Assembly (NCBI RefSeq): GCF_000611645.1
Contig: NW_014012948.1
Location: 3,612 to 18,928 of the forward strand
Direction of reading: 5' to 3'
DNA length: 15,317 bases
From: Monoraphidium neglectum
Lineage: Eukaryota > Chlorophyta > Chlorophyceae > Sphaeropleales > Selenastraceae
Within the stretch, counting starts at the first letter, position 1, and each line of letters opens with the position of its first letter. Made by a program: the position numbers and the translations under genes. Below are positions 1 through 8,261 of the stretch, piece after piece. The notes beneath the pieces were generated by a model, which saw only the letters and a program-made list of their open reading frames with translations, was not told the origin of the DNA and did not search any database.

Positions 1-34
1 CCCCCCGCCACGGTCGGATGCTTGAGCACGCCTC
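1..34 (-). CDS. Possible next exon of the secreted Ala-rich coiled-coil gene (partial)
   Basis: After the donor at 155/154 the minus strand is CA/GT-rich until a plausible acceptor (TTACTGGCAG) ending at base 35. Read in phase 0, the following 34 nt are open (EACSSIRPWRG) to the edge of the window. They are not Ala-rich like the other exons and are too short to test, so this is only a candidate. Confidence 0.25.
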
Positions 35-62
35 CTGCCAGTAACAACCCCAACAATCGCCA

Positions 63-150
63 GGCACCCAACACACGCACGCACACATACACATAACAGC
101 ATCACACACACACACATTGCGCCATCACAAACACACATCGCAGCATCACA
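63..150. repeat. CA-rich low-complexity tract in intron 9 of the secreted Ala-coil gene
   Basis: An interrupted run of CA, CACG and CATA units on the plus strand, which reads as GT-rich RNA in the minus-strand gene. It lies just downstream of the donor of the last visible exon. Several short ORFs over this tract are not real genes. Confidence 0.8.
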
Positions 151-155
151 CCCAC

Positions 156-3100
156 CTGCTTAAACGCCAGCTCAGCCTTGACCTGCGCGACCACCACCCC
201 CGGCTTGTCTTTGCCCAGGGAACCCAGCGCCTTCTGCAGCGACGCCTGCACCTCGGCCGCCGTGGCCGCCGCCGCGTCCGCGCCCGCCTGCAGCTTCTCC
301 CTCACGATCGTGAGGTTCTTCAGTTGAGGGATCGCCTTGGCCACCTGCTGCACCAGCGCCACCACCCCCTCGGGCACGACCTGCCCGCCCGCGGCCGCGG
401 CCGCCTCCGTGCCCGGCGGCGCCGCGCCGAGCGTCTTGAGGGCAGAGTTGACCGCGGTCTGGTAGCTGGTGGTGGCCGAGGTGGCCAGCTCCTGCTTGTG
501 CGCGGCCTCGGCCTGCAGCCGCTTGACCTCGCTGCTGGCGGCGGTGGCATTGGCCTCGGCGGCCAGGATTGCCTCCTTCTGATGCTTGTACTTGGCCTGT
601 TGGTGGGCGTGGTGGCGGTGGTTTTTGTTGGGGGGGAAGTTGTTGGATGGCTTATGTGATTAAGTGATGGGAATGGTGGATGAGGGGAGCGTGCGGGTAG
701 GCTGGAATGCTGGCCCGCCCACCTCCTGGATATATGTTGGACATTTAATCTGCCTCTCAATTTGCCCTGCGGACGCGTCACCCGCCCAGCGCGCCAGCTC
801 AATCAGCAAACCCCTGACTCGCACGTGCTGGCCCCTGCAGGAATCACCGTCCCCGCGCCGCCCCTTGGGCCCCCAGGCTCATTTGTCGACCGTATACCTG
901 GAGTGCATCAGTCTCGTTGAGGGCGAGGTTGAGGATCATCTTGATGCCCCCCATCTTCGCCTCCGCAAAGTCCTGCACCAGCGCCACCTTGCGTAGCCCC
1001 GCCTCCGCGACCGCCTTGAGCGCCTCGGCGTCGGCCACCCTGCGGGACGCCATTTCAAAGTCCGCTTTCGCCTCTATGATCGCCTCATCGATCAGCACCA
1101 TCTGCTTATCCTTGTCGCCGGACGCGCGCGTCTTGTTGCCGAGGTCCGTGATCTGATCCAGCAGCGACTTCTTCTCCAGCTCGACCTTGACCAACGCCGC
1201 GACCGCGTCCTCCGCGGCCTGGACCTTGGCGCGCGCCTCGTCCTCCACGCTCGTGGCGGCGGCCGTGGCGGCCATGCTGCTGTTGAGCTGCCCCTGGAGC
1301 GCGTAGGCGGCGCTGCGCTGCAGCGACAGCGCGGCGCCGGCGAGCGACAGGCTGTTCTTTGCGGTGACGACGTCCTGCGACCGCATGTTTGAGGGGATGT
1401 GCAAAATCCACCGGGAAATAGGTTTGCACACAAGCCCTGCCAACAACTCCACCCGCCTCGTCTACTGCTCTGCTAGACCTGCCGGCTCACACAAGGCCAC
1501 TTCAGAGTCCAAGCCACCTCAAAAACCCTGCTGCCACTGGATGCCGTTTCCCCATGTGTCCTCTCCCTCAACAGGGCAGGCCCACCTGCCCAAGCTGCAG
1601 CACTTTCTGGTTGGCGCGCGCCACCGCGGCCAGCAGCTCCTGGTACTGCGCCTGAAGCGTCTCGACCGCCGCCGCGCGCTGGCTGGCCAGCAGCGCAGCA
1701 GCATCGCGCTCCTTCTGGGAGGCGTCCACCTGGTTCTTGGCAAAGTACACCTCCAGGGCCGCCTTGCGGATGGCTTCCTTGGCCGCGATCGACTGCGATG
1801 TAAATTGATGTGGGCGGTTGCCGGCTCGGTGCCACTCGCGCCATTTTGCGCCGACCAGTCTGCAGGCTGCGCCGGAGTCTCCCATATAGGCTTGTGTGAT
1901 TGGTGGTGCGTCTCACTACAGGACGTGCAGAAGTGAACATGTTGCTGTGCACTCAATACGCATATATCAAAATCAATTGCTCACCTGACTGGCGACCGAT
2001 TCAGGCACATTGTCATTGGTCACAAACTCTGCCATCTTGGCCAGCTGGATGATGACGTCACCATACAGTCACATCCATGTCAGCAGGGAGTTTGCAGCAT
2101 GATCAATGCGTACAACATAAGGGCATGGATTATATGCTTTCCTTCGTCAGCGAACACACACGTGCTGTTCACGTGTGTCCTGCACAACGGGCCAGGCCGC
2201 AAGCACAACGGCTCGCTAGCGCAACACTTGCACTCCCATCCCGGAAGGCATCACTGGACATGCCGAGCTGCCGGGTCACCTAAAACAGGCCTGCAGCGAC
2301 GCCTCCATCCTCTACACAAGCCACTGCAGAGCTACAAGCACAGCCCTCCTCCCGCGCGACGTCTCCACAACCCAAGCCCCCCTGCACCCCCGGCCCCGTG
2401 GGCCCCCAAGGCGCCGCACCTGCTTGAGCTGGGCGTCCACTCCCTCAGAGTCAGCAGACCCCAGCGCCGCGTCCACCGCGTCCTCCGCCGCGTTCCACGC
2501 CGCCTCTGCCGCCGCCGCCGCGTTGTCCGCCTCCACAACCTTCTGGTCCGCCGCCCTCACCGCCTGCAGCGCCGCCTGCGCCTCGGCCGTCAGGTTGTTG
2601 ACCCGCTGCTGCAGCGCCTGCACGCCTTCCGCGAAGCCGCCGCCGCCGGTCAGGCGCTCCACCAGCTGCTCGGCCGCCGCAAGCTTGGCGGGCGCGCCCA
2701 GCACCTCGGCGCGCTTCTCTGAGAGGGTCGCCGCGGCTGCCGCCAGCGTCGCATTGGCGGCGGCCTCAGCAGCGCGTGTCTCGTTGAGTGTCTTCTGCGC
2801 AGCCTGCGGGTGTGTACGCGCATATGTGCCAGAAGTTTGTGGGCTCATAAGACTCCGGCACAGGTATGCGGCGTGGCACCTCGGGCAGCAGGCGCCCTTG
2901 GACGGCCACTCAGGCCACACATGCCTGCAGTCTCAGCATCTCCTATGCAGCACACAGCTCTGAATCCCGATCAACACCACCGCGCCCACCGTGAGCTTCG
3001 CCTTCGCCGCCTTGATGCCCGCGCTTGCCGCCAGCATGGCAGACCCCTTGGCCGCGCCCTGCGCATGCTTGAGAGCCGCCTCCGCCGCCGAGAGTGCCGC

Positions 3101-4700
3101 CTGCTCGCGCTGCACCACCAGCCCCGCGGCGGCCGCCGCGTCGCGCGCCGCAGAGTAGGTTCCCTGCATACCTTGGATTGTGTACTTGGCCTGCTCAACC
3201 TGGTGGGCGCCCGTGGCGACGAGGTTCCCGAGGTCTGCGGCGGCGCGCCGCGCGGCGGCGAGGTCGATGTCCGACCCCGCCGACTTGGCGCGCGCGGTGG
3301 CCAGCGCCTGCTCCGCGGCCGCCAGTTTCGCGTTCGCCGCCTTGGACGCGGCGCGTGCGGCTTTGGCGGCCCCGGCCCCAAGCGCCGCGGCCTCCTTGGC
3401 CGCCTCGAGCGCTTTGTCCGCAGCCGCCTTCTGCGCAACCGCGCCGTCCAGCGCCTGCTGCGCCGCCGCGAGCCGCGCTTTGGCCGACGACAGCGCCCGG
3501 TGCGCGGCGACGCTGGTGCTGTTGGCGAGCGCGACCTCCGCGCGCAGCGTCGCCTCGCGCGACCGCGCGAGCGACAGCTGCGCGTGCTGTACGGCCAGCG
3601 CCTTCTCGAGGCTCGACAGCTGCCTGGCCGCGGTGTCCGACGCGGCGCGCGCGCTCTCGAGGCTCTTGCCCGCCGCGTCGGCCTCGGCCGTAAGCGCGCC
3701 CAGCGTGTCGTTCGCGGCCTTGGCGGCGGCCCTGAGGTCGTCCAGCTGCTCGGCGGCCGCCTCCAGCGCCTGCGCGGCCTGCAGCCGGCTGCTGGTCGCG
3801 CCGCTCAGGCGCAGCTGGACCTTCTGCTTCGCGGCCGCCGCGCTGGCGGCGGCCTTCTGGGCGGACACCACGTCGGCGCGGGTGAAGTCGACCTTCATGC
3901 GGGACGCGGCCAGCTCGGCCTGCCTCTCTGCAGGGTCGCAGGCGAAAATGTGCGGTGGTGCAGGTTCAAGGGTGCGGCGGGCCTCTGATTACTTGCAAGG
4001 CAGCGGTTTGTGCACGAGCGGCTGCACAGCGGCTCCGCCAGGTGTGATGGTACCGCAAACAATTTATAATTTCCCTCCTGCTGCAAGGGTCCTGGGCCGC
4101 TGGCTGACCGTCTGCGTGCCAGCGACTCACTCCAGACTTCGCCCGATGCCGCCGTCAGCGTCAGCCGGGCCTGCGACAGGCTGATCTCGGCGGCCTGGCA
4201 CGCCTGGATGCCAGAGATCGACGAATTGAAGGTCTTGGATATCTGCAGGACAGCATAGTCGAATGTTGTACAGTGACCGCGACTAAGACTGGCAGGATTT
4301 GGAAGTGCTTTGCCCTACCCCCAGATTGGCCGACGCACGTTGACAGCAAGTAGTCACAAACGCCCTTATCGAGACCTGCAGCGGCGCATGCCGCTCATGA
4401 CCCAGCGAGCTTCCGCATGAGTGCATGCCGATGTCTATAAATCCCTCCACCACAGCTCACTTCAGCCAATTTGCCGGCCAGGCCGCTGAGCTTGAACTTG
4501 CCCCACGTGCTCTCTGCGTGCCCCTCGCAGCACAGCGCCGCTGTTCCACGGCGGCCAGAACGACGTGTGAATGGATTTGATCAGTTTTGTCAAGTAATTC
4601 AAGATTTTGTGTGCAAGCGGATTGCCAAAACCCCGCGGCCTGACTCACCGACGAGTACCAACAGGGCCAGCGCGCGCCCCGGAGGGGCTTTGCGCCCCAT
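156..4700 (-). CDS. Secreted alanine-rich coiled-coil protein, family not recognised (3' end off the left edge)
   Basis: Spliced model on the minus strand, exons in order: 4700-4649, 4540-4461, 4242-4131, 3927-2990, 2803-2420, 2044-1985, 1792-1586, 1374-898, 596-156. Every junction is GT-AG and in phase, giving 917 codons with no stop. The start ATG at 4700 was chosen because the joined first two exons make a textbook signal peptide: basic start MGRK, hydrophobic core ALALLVLVAAL (residues 10-20), and a probable cleavage site after GHA (residue 26). The mature part is almost all predicted helix. By hand count exon 4 (residues 83-394) is about 36% Ala (112 of 312), mixed with K, E, Q, R, S and L as in Ala-type coiled coils. 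I count 11 N-X-S/T sequons spread over exons 3, 4, 5, 8 and 9 and only one Cys after the signal peptide (QACQ, exon 3). Pro is rare except near the visible C-terminus. No transmembrane segment or enzyme motif is seen. The last visible exon ends at a GTGGGT donor, so the gene continues to the left. A cell-wall, matrix or vacuolar role is only a guess. Confidence 0.82.
597..897 (-). other. Intron 8 of the secreted Ala-coil gene (301 nt)
   Basis: The donor GTATAC follows GAC GCA CTC CAG at 898; the acceptor CACCAACAG precedes GCC AAG TAC at 596. Phase 0. I see no gene or other element inside. Confidence 0.75.
2045..2419 (-). other. Intron 5 of the secreted Ala-coil gene (375 nt)
   Basis: This is the longest intron visible in the gene, from donor GTGCGG after CTC AAG CAG (2420) to acceptor ATCATCCAG before the 60-nt exon at 2044. 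Phase 0. It holds a perfect inverted repeat with two CACGTG boxes, listed separately. The short ORFs crossing it on the plus strand have no coding support. Confidence 0.75.
2156..2178. promoter_or_regulatory. Inverted repeat with paired CACGTG boxes
   Basis: ACACACGTG, a 5-nt spacer (CTGTT), then CACGTGTGT form a perfect 9-bp-arm inverted repeat. Each arm contains the palindrome CACGTG (2159-2164 and 2170-2175), the G-box/E-box core bound by bZIP and bHLH factors in plants. The boxes are 11 bp apart, about one helical turn. The element lies in intron 5 of the secreted Ala-coil gene. That it binds a factor is inference. Confidence 0.4.
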
Positions 4701-5505
4701 GTCTGTGCCAAGTTCACCACCAGATGTGTATCCTCTATCAGTAATGAGTGCTGGTGCCTACTCCCCGTGCCAAACGTGCCCAAGTGGCGAGCGAAGATGC
4801 TCGACGAGCGGTCCTGGTCTAGTATGCCGCGATATTCGCGCATAAGAATGAGCAAATGCACTGATCACGATCAGCTAGCAAGCTCAAACACAGCCGGGTG
4901 GCATGCCTATGGTTGCCAGGATGTTGCAGAGCAGCTGCCGTTTTACTGTCTCCTGCCGGCAGCGCGCCATGCAGCAAGCGCGCGCCTGCCACACCATCGT
5001 CATGCACGCTGCTACTGCATGTGCGCGCCCTCAAACGATGCACGCCAATTTACTCCATCTGCTTGCGTGCCCGGCGCGGCGTCGGGGGGGGGGGTGATCG
5101 ATGGAAACCATGAGGCACGTTCTTTTGTCAGCTCCCCTCTCATTGTACCCCTTTGGGCCTGCCGACTTGCCGCACATCGTCTCAGGCTCCTCAGTAGCCA
5201 TGAGTTTCAACATGCATCTGGCTTGCTGCCCAAAGACTCCAGAAAAAAGGGATGAAACAAGGAAAACGATTGACTCTCTCCAACACAGCAAAGCCTTGCA
5301 GGCCGCACGGCACACGATTACTTGAGCCTGCGGGGCGTAGCAACGTCGGAGTGTTGCAGTGACCACCAGAAACAAGCGTTCTCAGCCGGCGCTGCAGCAA
5401 GCTGGCGTCAAGGCCAGACAGAATCCAGGGGTGAGCGAACCGGAGCGGAGCATATGGAGCGGGGCCAAGTGGTCGATCAAGGTCTGTCAGAGCTTTAAAG
5501 CCAAC
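4701..5505. other. Intergenic region: 3' flank of mL59-like gene and upstream region of the secreted Ala-coil gene
   Basis: About 805 bp between the mL59-like stop (5506) and the Ala-coil start (4700), both on the minus strand, so it must hold the first gene's 3' UTR and the second gene's promoter. I see a G11 run at 5084-5094 and a small perfect dyad CTGATC-AC-GATCAG at 4861-4874, about 160 bp upstream of the Ala-coil ATG. No convincing TATA box, tRNA or protein gene was found; ORFs here are short and not conserved-looking. Confidence 0.6.
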
Positions 5506-6763
5506 TCACTTTCTCAGGACATACTTCTCCCTGATCTGGCGCTGCGTCATCAACAGCTTGTCAACGGGCGCAACCTGCATAAGGAGGGGCCGCGAGGGTG
5601 ATTCACGTGAGGCGACTCGGAGCGCGACAGGGAGTGCGCAGGCACAGACAGGGATGGCAGGCACGCGGATGCCTGGGCCGCCGCATGCCTCGCGAGGCCG
5701 GGCCCGAGGGGACCAGCAGCCGCGCTGCAAGGCACACGGGCAGCTGCCTCGTCACGCCATGGGCCGCAAACAGATGGCAGCCGCCTGCCACGGCGCCGTG
5801 CCCTGCCGCGTCGTGCCCAGGGCGCCCCCTTGCGGCTCACGTCGGCCCATGGGATTTTCCGGGAGGCCTGCAAGGGCGCGTGCGGTGGGCGGCGATAGGT
5901 GGGGGTTGATGGGGCAGGCACAGGGGTGCACCCTGCAAAGCCACCTGAAAGTGGCGAGGAGGCGGGCAAACCCCTGGAAAAAACAGTATTTCCTTGCGAA
6001 GTGTAATCACACACATCATCAATGAGCGTGTATCGCTTCACGCTCATGGCTGGGCTCAGCAAGCCCCGCCGCCACTGCCACCGCCGCTGCAGCAGTGCAA
6101 CCCGACATGCACAGCGTGAGCAGCCAGCCTGCAGCTGCCGCTGCCGGCCTGTCGGCCTGTCGGCTCACCCTGTACTCCGCTATGAGCTGCGGCATCTTGG
6201 CCATGGCGTCCTTGATGCGCGCCTGCCTGTCGCGCCGCTCCACCTCGCGCTTGTGGCCCTTCTGGCGGCCGTCTCGGTACGGCAGGTCATTCTTAGGTAT
6301 GCCTGGGACGATGTGCTCGTATGGCCAGTCCCTTTGTGTGCATGCGTGTGACGTTGTGTATGTTGTTGTGCGTGAGGCGGGCGAAGGGGTGAGAGTCGGC
6401 TGTGAAAGGGGCGCGAACCAGCCGTCCATATGAGCTGCGCGGTTGCGGGGGCAGGATTGAGTTGCAGCAGTAGCATCGTATTGATGCCATCTGCTGGACT
6501 CTCGCGACCCCTATGCCCCACCTATGGCTACAGGAAGCGGGGTGCGGGCAGTGGCGCATCTTGCAAGCCATGACTGCGAAAGGCATGGCCTGGGCTCTGC
6601 ACGCTGGGCCTCTCGATACTCACTTGCCCTCCGCCAGCCACTGGTGCCGGACTTCCATCGCCTTGCGGCGTGACACGATGGGCGGCAGCCAAATGTTGGC
6701 ATTCGTGCCAACCTTGCGCACACGCAGCGCCGCCTCGCCCAACCTGCGAAGGATGTGTGCCAT
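5506..6763 (-). CDS. Mitochondrial large-subunit ribosomal protein mL59-like
   Basis: Minus-strand exons 6763-6624, 6331-6169 and 5574-5506 join (phases 2 and 0) into 123 aa ending in a TGA at 5508-5506. The start ATG at 6763 opens a basic, amphipathic stretch (MAHILRRLGEAALRVRKVG) that suits mitochondrial import. Next come NANIWLPPIVSRRKA (residues 21-35), DWPYEH (48-53), and KGHKRE (71-76) followed by a charged helix and MPQLIAEYR. From memory, an N-terminal LPP plus basic residues and a later KGHK motif before a charged helix are typical of mL59 (fungal MRPL25), a mitoribosome large-subunit protein. The match is to a short pattern, so the family name is tentative, but the exon model is firm. 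It is head-to-head with the FMC1-like gene, also mitochondrial. The acceptor of intron 1 (CACACAAAG) is unusual, lacking a pyrimidine tract. Confidence 0.68.
5575..6168 (-). other. Intron 2 of the mL59-like gene (594 nt)
   Basis: The longest intron in the window, from donor GTGAGC after TAC AGG (6169) to acceptor TTATGCAG before GTT GCG CCC (5574). Phase 0. It contains a perfect hairpin at 6022-6047. Both strands carry ORFs of 100-170 codons across it, but none has a recognisable domain and they stop or start inside the intron. Confidence 0.7.
6022..6047. other. Perfect intronic hairpin, 9-bp stem with 8-nt loop
   Basis: ATGAGCGTG (6022-6030), loop TATCGCTT, then CACGCTCAT (6039-6047). It lies inside intron 2 of the mL59-like gene, about 120 nt downstream of that intron's donor. 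The role is unknown. Confidence 0.45.
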
Positions 6764-7188
6764 GCTGCCGCTTAGCGGCCGCTGTCGCCGCTGCCCTGCT
6801 GCCGTTCCTCGCCAATCAGTTGCTGACACCAGGCCTATGTGTGCCCCGCTGCGGTGATCTGAGGGCACAATGATCAAGGCCGCGTGTGCAAGGTCGGATG
6901 ATGGCAGCGTTGATGCGAGTTTTAGACTTGTACGATCGAAACCACTGTGCTCGATGTGTATTACCGTACTGACCTCAGCACAAGCAGCACACGTTCATCA
7001 CTTTCAACGACAGCACCTTCACGCATACGCGGGCAGTCGCATTTTGTTATTCACAACCACTCGTTTGCTTGTAAAATGATACAGCTTCACCTAGGTTTTG
7101 GCACCCGTGATCTCTAGTCTTCACAAGTATCACCTGCCGCCTGCATCAGAAAAGGACGAAAGTGATCACACTTAACCTCAACTTGCCG
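6764..7188. promoter_or_regulatory. Divergent intergenic promoter region between mL59-like and FMC1-like genes
   Basis: 425 bp separate two start codons that point away from each other. Both 5' UTRs and both promoters must lie here. I see a CCAAT at 6812-6816 and two TGATCA palindromes (6871-6876 and near 7163), but no TATA box in a convincing position. Shared control of the two mitochondrial genes is inference from the layout. Confidence 0.5.
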
Positions 7189-7885
7189 ATGGCGGCCGCC
7201 GCAGAGGCCCGTGCAGCGCTCCGCCGCCTGCTGCGCGCCATCGACGCGCGCCTGACGCGCGTCGCCGGGAACACACAATGGCGCGACTATGCTCTCCGCG
7301 AGTTCCGGCGCGGCGGGGCGAAAGCGCAGCGCAACCCGGCAGAGGTGCAGCAGGGGTTGCAGCTGGCAAGGGACTATGCTGAGCTCATTGACAACATACA
7401 CCACCACCGGGTGGGTAGCACATGGGCAGGCGTCCTGGCCGCAGCCGCACATGTTGGCTGCCGTTGGGGAGCGCCGATGACGTCCAGGCGCGATATGCCA
7501 CATTGCTTGCTTGACGAACTGAAGAGATTGGTGCTGTACCAGAAACGGCCTCTACTCCAGTGTAGGCCCCGCGGCAGCACGCCATGAGTGCTGCTACTGC
7601 CGCAGGGCTTTCTGGTCGACCTGCCCCCCACCGATGCCCTGCCCTGAACACGCACACGTCTGGGCACCCCCCTCTCATCGCCACTCAGGAGCTACTGAGG
7701 AGCTATAACCTGGGCCTGGACGGAGACGAGCGCAACAAGCGCATGGTGGAGGCCACTGCGCGGCGCGTTGGTTTCGCGATGCCGAACGAGGAGAAGCCGC
7801 CCCCACGGCGCAAGGGCGGTGCGGCGGGCCAGGGGCAGCTGCACGTGGCGGCTGGGGGGCAGGAGGGAGCGGCTAGCGGCGAGGG

Positions 7886-7940
<55 letters not shown>

Positions 7941-8042
7941 GCAGCGTTGCAACAGCAGCCAGAACCGTCACCACAACAGCAGCAAGCTGCACCTGACGTT
8001 GGCACTGACGGCGGGACACCGCGCGCGGCGGCGGTTGGATAA
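7189..8042 (+). CDS. FMC1/LYR-like mitochondrial F1-ATPase assembly factor with polyglutamine tail
   Basis: Exons 7189-7410 and 7689-8042 (phase 0; donor CGG|GTGGGT, acceptor CACTCAG|GAG) give 191 aa ending in TAA. The start is the first ATG, 7189-7191. Residues 8-105 match the FMC1 pattern as I know it: a basic helix ARAALRRLLRAID, then WRDYALREF (31-39), a helix ending AELIDNIHHHRELLRSYN (about 64-81), and a C-terminal ERNKRMVEATARRVGFAMP (88-106) like the ESAGLVGLKLP end of animal FMC1. In yeast, Fmc1 supports Atp12 in assembling the mitochondrial F1 sector. After residue 106 the protein departs from the family: a basic linker, 16 glutamines (142-157) and more Q/P/A runs. Known FMC1 proteins are about 110-155 aa, so the tail is an extension. 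It could also be another LYR-family protein. Confidence 0.7.
7411..7688 (+). other. Intron 1 of the FMC1-like gene (278 nt)
   Basis: The donor is GTGGGT and the acceptor CACTCAG. Removing it joins HHHR directly to ELLRSYN, which restores the conserved FMC1-type helix. Nothing else is seen inside. Confidence 0.75.
7890..7937 (+). repeat. (CAG)16 microsatellite coding for polyglutamine
   Basis: An uninterrupted run of 16 CAG codons in exon 2 of the FMC1-like gene (residues 142-157), with shorter glutamine runs following. Pure repeats of this length usually vary between strains. Confidence 0.95.
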
Positions 8043-8261
8043 GGCTGCAAAAAGAAACCCTTTGAATCTGTCAAAGCAGTGCTGCAAGACGCACTCTCTG
8101 CATACAGCTGTCGAATGCAACAGGACCAGACTAGTACCAGACATCATACATGGTAATGCTTCCAGGACTCAAGGTGGTGATGTATTACGCGACGCAATGC
8201 AGCCAGCGCGAAAGGCTCCACCCATGCTGGCAGCCCGCACAAACGCATGCCCCCTTCCCGT
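8043..8261. other. Convergent 3' intergenic region between FMC1-like and SRRM1-like genes
   Basis: Only 219 bp lie between the FMC1-like TAA and the SRRM1-like TGA, so the two 3' UTRs are either very short or overlap as antisense RNA. No TGTAA or AATAAA is found on either strand at a useful distance. Confidence 0.6.

Noticed and set aside
2810..3988. 392-codon Arg/Leu/Gly-rich ORF on the plus strand
   Set aside because: Antisense shadow of the same Ala-rich exon; Arg-rich composition typical of a wrong frame in GC-rich DNA.
4055..4080. AT-rich TTTATAAT patch resembling a TATA box
   Set aside because: It lies within intron 3 of the secreted Ala-coil gene with no gene start nearby on either strand.
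3180..4184. 334-codon Ala/Ser-rich ORF on the plus strand
   Set aside because: It is the reverse complement of the Ala-rich coil exon (GCC/GGC codons give Ala/Gly on both strands) and runs through an intron of the real gene.
5550..6062. ORFs of 100-170 codons on both strands
   Set aside because: They sit within intron 2 of the mL59-like gene, show no domain, and conflict with the in-phase exon model on either side.
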